Counted from the first letter of the stretch, positions 32,301-52,088 are shown. The stretch: DNA of 64,000 nt from Corydoras sp. C115 (GCA_019802505.1 JAFMOC010000050.1:192001-256000); one strand, 5' to 3'. Program-made: numbers and translations. The notes: generated by a model not told the origin, from the sequence alone.

Positions 32301-33737
32301 AATAGCCAAAGGAGCAAAAAGGGGGCATGTCCAAACTCCATGATTTCCCTCTGTCCGCATGGGGTTCCCCCTAATCGAGTGCTCTAAATTGCCCCATATT
32401 GCGTTTGCCTGTGTGTGTGTGTGTGTGTGTGTGCCCAGCAATAGATTGGCACTTTGTCCTGGGTATGTCTGTCCAGCGCCCAAAACGTTCTCCCCTGGAC
32501 GGGCATGGGAACCCCCCCACGAGTCACTGCCCTAGTTGAGGATTAAGCGGAAGATAATATACAAATTAATGAAGTACATGTTTTCACTGATATGGATATT
32601 TTTTTTTTTATCTTATTGTATTTGTGTAGGCGGCACGGTGGCTTAGTGGTTAGCACATTCGCCTCTCAGCACTAGGGATTCCCGGTTCGAATCCCCATCT
32701 GGGTGGAGTTTCCATGTTCTCCCCGTGTCTGCGTGGGTTTCCTCCGAGTTCTCCGGTTTCCTCCCACAGTCCAAAAACATGGATCAAGTCAATTGAATTC
32801 TCAAAATTGTCCCATATAGAGTGTGTCTGTGAGAGAGTGTGTTCCCAGCGATGGATTGGCGCCCTGTCCTGGGTCTATCTGCCCAGCGCCCGAGACGTTC
32901 TCCCCTGGATGGGCATGGGGAACCCCACCGCGACCCTAATAGAGGATAAAGCGGGAGATAATGAATGAAAATGAATGAATGTATTTGTGTATAATGGCAA
33001 TAAGGCTTTCTATTCTAGAACTGATATAGAACTTCCAGTCAGATGTGCAGTGTTTTTAGTAAAACATACTTTTTTAATTAGTCATTAAACCTAGATTATT
33101 TATTGATTATTTGTAAAATCAGATTTTAGTGGAGTAGTGCAGTATATAAGTATAGAGTAGGGATGTGGTAGCTCAGTGGTTAGGGTGTTGGGCTACCAAC
33201 CAGAAGGTTGTGGGTTCAAATCCCAAGCCCAATGTGGGTCCTTGAACAAGATCTTTAACTCTTATTGCCTCAAGGGTGCTATTGGAATATGTGTAAATCA
33301 TTTGGATAAAGTAAATGTAACGCATGATAGTATTATAGAACTATATTCTATTATTTAAAAACTGTAGTTTGATTCATTCCTGGTGATTTGTGAGGAGATG
33401 TTTCTTTCCTAGACTGTGGAAAGGAAATGTGTAATAAAATCAAACTTTAGAGTACAGTTTCTGAGGGTTATATTATGTGGGTGAATCCCAAACGTCGCCA
33501 CGCCCTTGAAGCAGCTGAATAAACCATTACACCCTGAAAATAACTCCCCAAGTACAAATTTAGAGTCAAAGATTCAAAGAATTAAGAGTCAAAACCCATA
33601 CAACTCAATTCAAATCTTCAAAATGATAGAAAACGATACGTTTAAAAACGTAGAAAAAACGACTGGAGTGTTGTTCTTACCTTGGTGCCGATCTGATTAC
33701 CACACTGTCCGGCTTGTATATGAACTATTTCTCTCAT
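28270..33737 (-). CDS. tubb6: tubb6, tubulin beta class V, complete gene
   Basis: Four coding exons of 57, 109, 111 and 1076 nt, the classic vertebrate beta-tubulin structure, encode 450 residues. Beta-tubulin pairs with alpha-tubulin, binds and hydrolyses GTP, and polymerises into microtubules. Visible landmarks are the MREI autoregulatory N-terminus, the GTP-binding loop GGGTGSG at residues 140-146, and a very acidic C-terminal tail (about 430-450). Class V is supported by Cys124 in KECEHCD, Ser239 in TTSLRFPG, REEFPDRIM, ATVFRGPMSMKEVDEQMLAI, NVKVAVCDI and the ATANDGE start of the tail. Class VI (TUBB1) shares some of these residues but is much more divergent overall. The nearest gene, eci2, is divergent. 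Intron 3 (29346-31248) carries SINE copies. Confidence 0.9.
29346..31248 (-). other. tubb6 intron 3 with SINE copies
   Basis: Contains a SINE-C (minus) at about 29870-30012 and SINE-A copies (minus) at about 30513-30620, 30640-30975 and 30976-31135. 29346-29869 and 30013-30512 have nothing I recognise. Confidence 0.7.
31249..31359 (-). CDS. tubb6: tubb6 coding exon 3
   Basis: 111 nt between a GTGTTTCAG acceptor and a GTAAGC donor. It encodes HKFVPRAVLVDLEPGTMDS through FRPDNFIF and the first base of Gly93. Length and phases match the family. Confidence 0.92.
31766..31874 (-). CDS. tubb6: tubb6 coding exon 2
   Basis: 109 nt between a TTCTTCCAG acceptor and a GTGAGT donor. It encodes FWEVISDEHGID through the first base of Ser56 (VYYNEAS), the usual beta-tubulin second exon. 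Confidence 0.92.
32040..32340 (+). mobile_element. MITE-M copy with internal deletion, tubb6 intron 1
   Basis: Short left arm, then the core CCAATAGAGAACAAAGAGC and the right arm TTACAAAGTCCATCTACATG with GGCATGTCCAAACT at its outer end. Confidence 0.7.
32350..32560 (+). mobile_element. SINE-A copy, head missing
   Basis: Body from CTCTAAATTGCCCCATATTG to AAGCGGAAGATAAT, with a (GT)n segment. Confidence 0.7.
32629..32979 (+). mobile_element. SINE-A copy, full length, 12 bp target duplication
   Basis: Near-consensus copy in tubb6 intron 1, antisense to the gene. TGTATTTGTGTA is repeated at 32617-32628 and 32980-32991. Confidence 0.95.
33163..33330 (+). repeat. SINE-C copy
   Basis: GGTAGCTCAGTGGTTAGGGT head, GGGTTCAAATCCCAAG B box, and a shortened TTTGGATAAAGTAAATG tail. 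Confidence 0.8.
33681..33737 (-). CDS. tubb6: tubb6 coding exon 1
   Basis: 57 nt from ATG (33737-33735) to a GTAAGA donor encode 19 residues, MREIVHIQAGQCGNQIGTK. The MREI start is the tetrapeptide used by cells to autoregulate tubulin mRNA. Length and phase 0 end match other vertebrate beta-tubulin first exons. Confidence 0.93.
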
Positions 33738-33812
33738 TTTTGCGGTCGCTGCTTAAATCTCTCACTCTGCTTCAAACTTGAACTTGAACTGCGATGCTGA
33801 ACGCACACGGAG

Positions 33813-33820
33813 CTTTTATG
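33813..33820 (-). promoter_or_regulatory. possible tubb6 TATA-like box
   Basis: CATAAAAG on the gene strand lies 76-83 bases upstream of the ATG. That leaves room for a start site near 33785 and a short 5' UTR. Position and composition fit, but no other core promoter element was identified. Confidence 0.35.
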
Positions 33821-34391
33821 AGCCGGCATATGCAACTGCGTATAATGCCACGTTCTGCTTCAAAAAAGTGAGCTAGGTAGTGTACAATATTCACAATTCC
33901 ACATTCAATGTAGGGCACTTGCATAGGGATAGTGTTTGAATTCGGATACGTCACGCTCGGCAGCTATCTAGCCTCGCCCATTTAGGCTTTCTTTTACTTT
34001 CACTGCTTTTTCTTTCTTTAGGTCTTTAGGTCTTTGATGGAACGGCTGATAGATAATGAGTAGTTTTCATAATTAAAAAAAGTTTTAATCAAAATGTATG
34101 TCAAAAAATGTGCGAGGTATATTGACATTTACACTAATGCATTTACATTTCAAAGTTTTAGTCTTCCTACCTTAAGCACTTGCTATGAAAAAAAGTTTGA
34201 TTATACTACTGGTGTTTCCTTAACCTTATTATTTTCCCTTAACTTTATTACAATAAATATACCTCCATTCTCAGATTGTTAATGCCATTTTAATTTATTA
34301 ACCTGTAAATGTATAATAAAATATACATAAAATATAAATTATTTAGCAAAGAGAAGCAGTGTTATATATTATTATATTAATATTATATTAT

Positions 34392-34759
34392 CCATGTATT
34401 ATCTTTTGCTTTATCCTCTACTAGGGTCTTGGAGGGGTTCCGCATGCCCATCCAGGGAAGAATGTTTCGGGTGCTGGGCAGATACACTCAGTACAGGGCG
34501 CCAATTTATTGCTGGGCACACACTCACACAGACACACACACACAAACACACTCTATATGCACAAACACACTGGGGAAATTTGGAGAATTCAATTGACCTT
34601 AATCCATGTTTTTGGACTGTGGGAGGAAACCGGAGAACCCGGAGGAAACCCACGCGGACACGGGGAGAACATGGGAACTCCACCCAGATTGGGATTTGAA
34701 CTGGGAATCCCTAGTGCTGAGAGGCGGACGTGCTAACCACTAAGCCACTGTGCCGCCCC
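34392..34759 (-). mobile_element. SINE-A copy with 13 bp target duplication
   Basis: Full-length minus-strand copy with a CA expansion. AATATTATATTAT is repeated at 34379-34391 and 34760-34772. It lies upstream of tubb6. Confidence 0.88.
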
Positions 34760-34772
34760 AATATTATATTAT

Positions 34773-35467
34773 TTATACTGTATATTAATATTCGACTGAT
34801 CATATAAATCATGGGTTTCAAACACAAGACCTACGGGTCATATCCAGCACGTAATACAATTATATCTGGCATGTGAGATCATTTTGCATTGATCTCTTTT
34901 TTTTTATTGGTATTAATGTCCCGGTGATATGTTTTTTGGACTGTGCTTATATTTTAGTTAGTTTAGTTATAGTTTCTCTACATACTTAGTTAAGTATAAT
35001 AGCTATTATTTGGGAAGTGAATGATTTTCAGTATGGTTCACATGATGTTGATGAATGCTAATCTGTGTTGAGTTTTCATGTTCTCCACCTGTCCGTGTGG
35101 GTTTTTTTCCAGTGATGTATATGGTATTCCACCTGCAGTGCATGCCTCATGTTCTCATGCCATGCATTACAACATGACATGGCAGATGTTCAGATCCTTA
35201 TTCATTGGTCGGACTGCCCACTGAATATCCTCCCTAAAAGACTAAAATGTATATTAGTCTAGACAGTTAACATTTTCTAAAAACATCCAGAGACACTTTC
35301 ACAAGCACTTGAACTGATCTTAATTTTTTTTAAAGGTGTAAATAGAATAGCAAATACTATTATTGCAGTTCAACTGGTTACTTCATTACTTACTGAGTTT
35401 TGTTGTTCTCCCACTTCATCTTTGAAAGTTCTCCAATTTGACGTGTGTAAGTTCTCTCACATTGGTT
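34773..35467. other. intergenic, nothing recognised
   Basis: AT-rich sequence between tubb6 and eci2 with no gene or clear repeat. Confidence 0.4.
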
Positions 35468-35765
35468 AAGTAGTTAGCACATTCACTTCTCAGCACTAGG
35501 GATTCAAGTTTGAATCCCAATCTGGGTGGAGTTTCCATGTTTTCCCTGTGTCCTTGTGGGTTTTCACCGGGAAATCTGGTTTCCTCCCACAGTTCAAAAA
35601 CATGGATTCAATACAAATTTGTGTGAGTGTGCCCAGTGATCGATTGGCACCCTGTCCTGGGTGTATCTGAAACGTGCCAGAAATGTTCCTCCCTAGATGG
35701 GAGATGAATTTTGTTAAATCTCTTCTCATCTCATTGACTTCTGCTTAGTCCTATACTAGGGACTA
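35468..35765 (+). mobile_element. SINE-A copy, old
   Basis: AGTAGTTAGCACATTCACTT head, GTTTGAATCCCAATCTGGGT B box, rearranged tail (CTTAGTCCTATACTAGGG in inverse order). Confidence 0.6.
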
Positions 35766-36038
35766 AGGTCTCGGGGGTTGAGGGTAATATTTTTAGAACA
35801 ACTGAAAAAATAGAGCAAGGTAATCATTTCTCTTTCAGCTGGAAAGTACTGACATTTTTTAAAATTAGACTGTTACTTCTTTGTAAAATAAGAGTTATTT
35901 CATGTGTCAACTCATAACAAACGGCAAAAGACAACCTTTCATGGGGATTAAGATATCAGATTCTTATCCAGATGAACAGATGCTGGTGGAAACAAATGTC
36001 AGGGATTTTCTCAAAACGCTTTGAGAAAATGTACTATT

Positions 36039-36041
<3 letters not shown>

Positions 36042-36079
<38 letters not shown>

Positions 36080-36091
36080 TGTGTGTGTGTC
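36042..36091. repeat. (GT)n microsatellite
   Basis: About 24 GT dinucleotides with one interruption. Confidence 0.95.
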
Positions 36092-36139
36092 ATCATTATA
36101 ACAACATTTATTATACTTCATCTTCAGGGCCCTATGGAG

Positions 36140-36326
36140 GTTTATCAAAGCAATAAGGCACAAGAGGGCATGCTTTATTGTGAACAATTCAACAATACCT
36201 CTTTCCCATGATTTATTCGCAATAACAAACAACCTCAAGTGCCTTAATGCTTTTATAAAACAGTTAATAAAACACTATAATAAAGGTATATGTGTATATG
36301 TGTTTATTGAAAACAATCCTTAAAGA
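36140..36326. repeat. family E fragment interrupted by SINE-A
   Basis: AATAAGGCACAAGAGGGC, CATGATTTATTCGCAATAAC, 'cttttataaaacag' and GTGTTTATTGAAAACAATCC. The next SINE-A inserted at its right end. Confidence 0.5.
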
Positions 36327-36683
36327 GGGCGGCTTAGTGGTTAGCACGATCGCCTCTCAGCACTAGGGATTCCTGGTTCGAATCCCCTTCTGGGTGGAGT
36401 GTCCATGTTCTCCCTGTGCCTGCGTGGGTTTCCTCCGGGTTCTCCGGTTTCCTCCCACAGTCCAAAAACATGGATCAAGTCAATTGAGTTCTCCAAATTG
36501 CCCCATATAGAGTGTGTATGCGTGCGTGTCTGTGTAAGTGAGTGTGTGCCCAGTGATAGATTGGCGCCCTGTCCTGGGTGTATCTGCCCAGCGCCCGAAA
36601 TGTTCTCCCCTGGATGGGCACGGGGACCCCCCCGCGACCCTAATAGAGGATAAAGCGGAAGATAATGAATGAATGAATGAATG
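36327..36683 (+). mobile_element. SINE-A copy with 12 bp target duplication
   Basis: GGGCGGCTTAGTGGTTAGCA head lacking the usual 'cacggt' bases, intact B box, (ATGA)n tail. AATCCTTAAAGA is repeated at 36315-36326 and 36684-36695. Confidence 0.92.
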
Positions 36684-36819
36684 AATCCTTAAAGAAGTGC
36701 TCTTCCACAAATTCTTCAATGAAGTTCATTGATTAAGTAACAGGATACCAGTTTCTCACTAAATTCATTCATTCATTCATTATTCATTTTTTTCATTTAT
36801 TCATAAATGAATTCATTTA

Positions 36820-36965
36820 TTCATTATTCATCTTGCGCTTTATCCTTTTCTAGGATTAAGGTGGGGGTTTCCCTATGCCCATTCAGGGGAGAACGTTTCA
36901 GGTGCTGGGCAGATACACCCAGGTCAGGACTCCTATCTATCGCTGGGCACACTCACTCATACAGA

Positions 36966-37054
<89 letters not shown>

Positions 37055-37230
37055 ACTATATCTTTTAGGAGCACAGTTTTGGGTTGTTTTTTTATCACCT
37101 GTTTTTTCCTTTCCCAATGTATTACATCTGATCTTTTTCACGTTTTATCATTCCCCATATTGGGATTAATAAAGGTATCGTTATTATTATTATCAGTATT
37201 ATATGGGGCAATTTAGAGCATTCAGAACTA
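36820..37230 (-). repeat. SINE-A split by (CA)n and a LINE-like 3' end
   Basis: A minus-strand SINE-A runs from TTGCGCTTTATCC to a (CA)n tract of about 40 repeats (36967-37047). After CACTATAT comes foreign sequence (about 37061-37198) ending in CCATATTGGGATTAATAAAG and a TTA-rich tail. The SINE then resumes at TATATGGGGCAATTTAGAGC. Confidence 0.7.
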
Positions 37231-37465
37231 AATTACAGAACACAATTTACAGCGTTACCAGTTTAGTGCTCATCAGGAATCGGCTTGGTGTTTATTTTAA
37301 TCTGTATTTCTATTTATTGTACATTATTTAAAATATTGTATTGAATATCACACATTGATATGAATGTTAAGTGCTCAGAGGAGTGTGTTCATGACAATGA
37401 TATCATGACTGAAAAAAATGCCTCAGTTTAATCTAATTAAAGAAAGAGAACTACCAGGTTTATAA
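37231..37465. repeat. family E copy, partial
   Basis: Words TAAATTACAGAACACAATTT, AGTGCTCATCAGGAATCG, ATATCACACATTGATATGAA and GTTAAGTGCTCAGAGG match the copy near 5.4 kb. Confidence 0.5.
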
Positions 37466-37524
37466 ATACTCTTTGCAACCAACTAAAAGCAGTTTAAGGG
37501 AATTTTTCTTTTAGCATGTTCGAC

Positions 37525-37770
37525 ATGCTGGCATAGTCATTAGCATCTCTCCCAGCGCTGGGGATCCAAGTTCTTCATCTGGGTGGAGTTGTCATGTTCT
37601 TCCTGTGTCCGTGTAAGTTTCCCCCGGGTTTTCCGGATTCCTGAGTCTAGAAACATGGATTCAAGGTGAACTGGCTGCTCTAATTTATGCCAACATTGTG
37701 TGTTAGTGAGTGTGTGTCCAGCGATAGAGTGGTACCTTGCCCTGGGTGTATTTCAGCCCCCCAAAAAATG
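37525..37770 (+). mobile_element. SINE-A copy, old
   Basis: GGCATAGTCATTAGCATCTC head and CATCTGGGTGGAGTTGTCAT body with several deletions. Confidence 0.65.
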
Positions 37771-38242
37771 TCAAAATTAAATTTAAAAAAATGATTTGTA
37801 TAAGATTATTTATGTAGTCAAATTAGATTGAGGGTAATTATTAATATTGCAGACATGCTGCTCTCTATTTAATCTATGTAATAACCACCCCTTCTTAATG
37901 GTTAGACAATACAAAATGTAAACAACTTACAGTTGTACTTACAGTAAATACATTGCACTTGATGTCATATGAAAGAATATTATAGAGTGGGAACTTTATA
38001 GTCTGACAGCCCAAAAAATCCATTGGGTTCAGTTTGTACAGGTTAAAACTCAACTTAGCCAGTTTACTTTTCCTTGACTGACTCAGCATGACCTGTTAAA
38101 ATATACATTTATAATGACTAATGTTGCAGTTATTGTAAAATGGTAAACATCTGTGAACATAGAGTGCCATCTTGTGGACGTTTGAAATTAAGGCTCTTTC
38201 TTTTCATATTACCTTGGTTTTGTAGATAATGATTTATATTAG

Positions 38243-38521
38243 GGCGGCATGGTGGCTTAGTGGTTAGCACGTTCGCCTATCAGCGCTAGGGATTCACGGT
38301 TCGAATCCCAATCTGGGTGGAGTTTCCATGTTCCGTGTCCCGTGTCCGCGTGGGTTTCCTCCGGATTCACCGGTTCTCTCCCACATGTCAAAAACATGGA
38401 TCAAGGTCAATTGAATTCTCCAAATTGCCCCATGAGTGTGTGCCCAGCGATAGATTGGCACCCTGTCCTGGGTGTATCTTCCCAGCGCCCAAAATGTTCT
38501 CCCCTGGATGGACATGGGGAT
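38243..38521 (+). mobile_element. SINE-A copy, plus arm of an inverted pair
   Basis: GGCGGCATGGTGGCTTAGTG head, GGTTCGAATCCCAATC B box; the copy ends inside the body at GGACATGGGGATCC where the minus copy begins. Confidence 0.9.
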
Positions 38522-38868
38522 CCTTCATTCATTATCTCCCGCTTTATCCTCTATTAGGGTCGCGGTGGGGTTCCCCATGCCCATCCAGGGGAGAACGTCT
38601 CGGGCGCTGGGCAGATAGACCCAGGACAGGGCGCCAATCCATCGCTGGGCACACACTCAATCACACAGACACACTCTATATGGGACAATTTTTGAGAATT
38701 CAATTGACTTGATCCATGTTTTTGGACTGTGGGAGGAAACCGGAGAACCCGGAAGAAACCCACGCAGACACGGGGAGAACATGGAAACTCCACCCAGATT
38801 GGGATTCAAACCGGGAATCCCTAGCGCTGAGAGGCGAACGTGCTAACCACTAAGCCAGCGTGCCGCCC
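38522..38868 (-). mobile_element. SINE-A copy, minus arm of an inverted pair
   Basis: Full length, young subfamily: ATCTCCCGCTTTATCC start and CGTGCCGCCC end. Head sequences face outward. Confidence 0.92.
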
Positions 38869-38949
38869 TATACAGTATATATATATATATATAAAAATGT
38901 AATTACAATAGTGTAATATGAGCATAATTTTTCAAACATTGTTATACAA

Positions 38950-39316
38950 ACACAGTTAATTTTGAGCACTATTCCAGGTTCGAATCTGGGTGGACTTTCC
39001 ATGTTCTCTCCATGGCTACTGTGTCTGCATGAGTTTCCTCTGGGTTCTCCGGTTTCCTCCGAGAGTTCAAAAACATGATAAATTGGATGCTCTAAAAACA
39101 CAGACACGCACATATACACACTCTATATGGGGCAATTTGGAGAACTCATTTGACTTGATCCATGTTTTTGGACTGTGGGAGGAAACCGGAGAACCCGGAG
39201 GAAACCCACGTGGACAAGGGGATAACATTGAAACTCCACCCAGATTGGGATTCGAACCAGGAATACTTAGTGCTGAGAGGCGAACATGCTAACCACTAAG
39301 CCACCTTAGTGCCGCC
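38950..39316. repeat. SINE-A fragments (+ then -)
   Basis: A short plus-strand piece (AGGTTCGAATCTGGGTGG, 38950 to about 39100) is followed by a minus-strand copy that lacks its tail (about 39113-39316). The latter has the unusual variant GTGGACAAGGGGATAACATT also found in its duplicate at 39690. Confidence 0.8.
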
Positions 39317-39443
39317 TACTTGAAAGTCGCTTTGGATAAAAGTGTCAAAAATGACCTAATGACAATAATAATAATAATTTATAATTTATAATAATAATAA
39401 TTTATATATTTTTTTTACCCCCCCCCCCCCCCCCCCCCCCGCC
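39317..39443. repeat. left duplicate with SINE-C tail and C22 tract
   Basis: SINE-C tail (GTCGCTTTGGATAAAAGTG), ACCTAATGACAATAATAA, ATA triplets and a run of about 22 C. This stretch is repeated at 39795-39838 plus 40685-40745. Confidence 0.85.
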
Positions 39444-39449
39444 CGGTTT

Positions 39450-39794
39450 CTCGTTCATTTATTCATTATCTTCCGCTTTATCCTCTATTAGGGTCGCGGT
39501 GGGGTTCCCCATACCCATCCAGGGGAGAAGGTTTCGGGCGCTGGGCAGATACACCCAGGACAGGGCGCCAATCTATCACTGGGCACACACTCACTCACTC
39601 ACACTGGGACAATTTGGAGAACTCAATTGACTTGATCCATGTTTTTGGACTGTGGGAGGAAACCGGAGAACCCGGAGGAAACCCACGTGGACAAGGGGAT
39701 AACATTGAAACTCCACCCAGATTGGGATTCGAATCAGGAATACCTACTGCTGATAGGTGAACATGCTAACCACTAAGCCACCTTAGTGCCACCT
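39450..39794 (-). mobile_element. SINE-A copy in the right duplicate
   Basis: Starts TTCATTTATTCATTATCTTC and carries the same private variants (GGACAAGGGGATAACATTG, CCACCTTAGTGCC) as the copy at 39113-39316. Confidence 0.85.
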
Positions 39795-39838
39795 ACTTGT
39801 AAGTCGCTTTGGATAAAAGTGTCAAAAATGACCTAATG

Positions 39839-40684
39839 CAGTGCTTCTCAAATAGTGGGGCGCGCCCCCCTGGGGGGGCGCAGTGCGGTGCCTGGGGGGG
39901 CGCATAACAAGATATCACAGTGCAAGTGAAATTAAGTTTACTGAGCAAACCCTCAAGAGACAACATGGAGAAATATTTAACGGGAATGACGGAGAGAGAC
40001 GAAGATAACGAGAGCAACAAAAGTCAACCGAAAACGAAATGTCGAAGCGAACGTAACGCCTGGCGTCACTGTAACTGTAACTTCACTGTAACTAAAGGTG
40101 GAGACGAAGAAAGACCGGCGTGTCTGCTGTGTCTTTAAATGTTGGCAGCGGACAACATTAAGCCAAATAAATAAAGGCGTCACTTAAAGACATTACACCC
40201 CAATCACGCTGATAACCGCTTGAGTTTTTTAATGGTAAACGTGACGCGCAGAGCCAGCAATCATAACGCTTTATGAAAACTACTTCAGAAAAGCTGTGCG
40301 CTGCAAAACGGACGCGTTGGAGACATCAGTTCTGACTTCTTCAAAAAAATAAAATAAAATAAAATAAAATAAAACAGCACAAATTGTTGTATTCATTTTT
40401 GTTTTGTAGGTTAAAGTGTTAATAAATTGTGCTCCAGAATTAATGTTGCTGATGAATTTAAATTTATTATTATTTATTGATTTTATTTAATTTCATTTTC
40501 AGTATCAAATGCCAGTCAGTTCAAAAATGTTTCTAGTTTAAATAAGGATTTCATTCGTTTCTGTTACAAACTAAAAGACAAAGTTAATAAACTGATTTTA
40601 TACTGGGGGGGGGGGGGGGGGGGGGGCGCAAAATGTTTTCTTCTTCCTAGGGGGGGCTTAACAGAAAATAATTGAGAATCACTG
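39839..40684 (+). mobile_element. hAT element, 846 bp, with 8 bp target duplication
   Basis: Ends CAGTGCTTCTCAA and, inverted, CAGTGATTCTCAA. ACCTAATG is repeated exactly at 39831-39838 and 40685-40692. Both are hAT hallmarks. G-rich subterminal blocks (GGGGCGCGCCCCCC; G20 near 40604-40626) flank an internal remnant of a ZBED5-like transposase. It is non-autonomous. Confidence 0.92.
39966..40330 (+). pseudogene. broken ZBED5-like hAT transposase N-terminus
   Basis: Opens with MEKYLTGMTERDEDNES, then FTVTKGGDEERPACLLCL, a BED-finger-like segment with a Cys-x2-Cys pair. The frame stops at 40136-40138, but further similarity (MLAADNIKPNK, then RRHLKTLHPNHAD) continues across a frameshift. The dimerisation and catalytic regions are absent. 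Confidence 0.75.
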
Positions 40685-40764
40685 ACCTAATGACAATAAT
40701 AACAACGTGATTTTTTATATACCCCCCCCCCCCCCCGCCCGGGTTCTAGATTCATCTGAATTCT

Positions 40765-40791
40765 GATTGGAGGATAAGTTAGTGGGCGTGG
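40765..40791 (+). promoter_or_regulatory. eci2 proximal promoter: inverted CCAAT box and GC box
   Basis: GATTGG at 40765-40770 is an inverted CCAAT box (CCAATC on the other strand). GTGGGCGTGG at 40782-40791 is an Sp1/KLF-type GC box. They lie about 90-115 bases upstream of the ATG with no TATA box between, which fits a housekeeping promoter. A hAT element ends only 80 bases upstream, at 40684. Confidence 0.45.
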
Positions 40792-40878
40792 TTTGGATCT
40801 CAGGAAGGACGTGCTGCTCCATGGACTCGTGTCTCTGGTTCTCAGCTGTAGGATTTTGAACTTTGCTTTTGTTTGATC

Positions 40879-50430
<9,552 letters not shown>

Positions 50431-50559
50431 AGAAGATTAAAACATCTTTGCGGAGGACTAACATCATATTAATGGTTTTTGGGCACTTTTACACATTATA
50501 CATTACCTGTTAAAGGTTAAAACGTACCTCGTTTTTGCTCCATGTTATTAGTTCATATA

Positions 50560-50565
50560 AATAAA
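50560..50565 (+). terminator. eci2 polyadenylation signal
   Basis: The first canonical AATAAA downstream of the eci2 stop codon, 130 bases after it. The sequence after 50575 is MITE-M, so a short 3' UTR ending just before that repeat is plausible. Confidence 0.5.
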
Positions 50566-50572
50566 ACTTCAT

Positions 50573-50995
50573 ATAAAGATGGACTTTGTAGTTTTACAAT
50601 TCCTGACTGTAGTCCATCAGACTACAGTATGTTCCCTTTACTCTGTTCTAAAGGCCAGGAGCCCAATAGTATCACAGAGCAGGTATTTTTTGGTTGGTGC
50701 ATTCAGTGTCACTGAGGTGTTTAAATGAATCTACAGCAGCACTGCTGCAATAAAACCTCACCGCATCAATTTGACTGCAGAACTGACAATAAACAATCCA
50801 CCACCCAAATGATACCTATTCTGTGATGCTGCTGGCCAGTAGAGAACAGAGAACCAACAGGGGACTAACAAACAAAAAGAACACAGTCTGTAATTGTAAA
50901 ACTATAAAGTCCATCTATATGGTATGTGAAGAAAATGGACAATGGGGCAAAAAGGAGTTGTGTCCAAACTTTCAACTCGTATTGTAGTTTTTTTT
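50573..50995 (+). mobile_element. MITE-M copy downstream of eci2
   Basis: The left arm ATGGACTTTGTAGTTTTACA and right arm CTATAAAGTCCATCTATATG are inverted. The outer right end reads TGTGTCCAAACTTTCAACTC. A T-run follows at 50990-51010. Confidence 0.78.
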
Positions 50996-51010
50996 TTTTT
51001 TTTTTTTTTA

Positions 51011-51918
51011 GCTCTGTGTGATTTATTATAGAAGGAGGGAAAATAAACCCTTAACTCCATGTTAATATTACTGACTAATATCGCTGTTTTAATCACAGCG
51101 AGCATATAATTTGACCACCTGAAAGATCAAAGGATTATGTTGGTTATATGGATTTTGATACATAAGTAGAAAAAATTGAAGCGTCAAAAAATAAGGAGCA
51201 ACATCGTGAACTGGTTTTCATTAACTGATTTAATAAGCCTATGCTGATTATAATGATGAAGCTGATTATCAGATACTGTTTTCACACATTAACTTCAGAT
51301 AATAAATATACAGACGGATACAGATATAATAAATATACAGAAATGGATGTTTTACACATGCAGAACTTAGCAGGCCATTTATCAGCTGATATCACAGGTC
51401 CTGGTACCAGCTGTGTAAAATCTTCGATGTAGTGGTTGTGTTTTGTTTATTAACAGCCGAGTCTCTTTGTTCTTGAATTTGTCTTGAAATTTGGGGTCAA
51501 ACTTCACCAACTAAAGTTTCTTCATCTCATTGTTTCTCCAGTTTCTTGTTTTGATCTTGTACATTGGATTGCTTGCCCACATGTTTGGATCTGTCAGCTG
51601 CTCCATTCACACACTAGCTCAATCAAAATATGGATGAACTTGATACAGAAGGCAGGCAGGATAAAGTGTTAGATAAAGTTGCAGTCACACTTACAGTTCT
51701 GCAGGATAACGACCTGAGGTGTTCAGGCTTGATGAACTCTCTTGCTGTCACACTCTGCCACATTACACATACTGTACTTATTTGTCTGTTAAGCCACTAA
51801 CAGGAGTCCAGCTAGTGCCACTGGTGTGTATCGCAACCTTATACGACTACAAATGCTTTCTGATGACCAAACAACCTTATTTTACAGCAAAAATAATGTT
51901 TGATAATAAACCAATGAT
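51011..51918. other. intergenic, nothing recognised
   Basis: No gene or named repeat. Several 60-80 codon open frames lack similarity. Confidence 0.4.
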
Positions 51919-52088
51919 GTGGCGTAGTGGTTGGCACGTTCGCCTCTCAGCACTGAGGAGCCAGGTTTGAATCCCGATCTGGGTGGAGTTTTCATGTTTT
52001 CCATTGTCCGCGTGGGTTTCCTTACAAAGCCCAAAAACATTGAGTTACGGTAAATTTAAGGCTCTAAATTGCCCCATATAGTTTGTGT

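Noticed and set aside
36807..37216. Open frames rich in His-Thr or Cys-Val
   Set aside because: Translations of the (CA)n/(GT)n tract inside a SINE-A copy; likewise 11894-12100 and 35972-36238.
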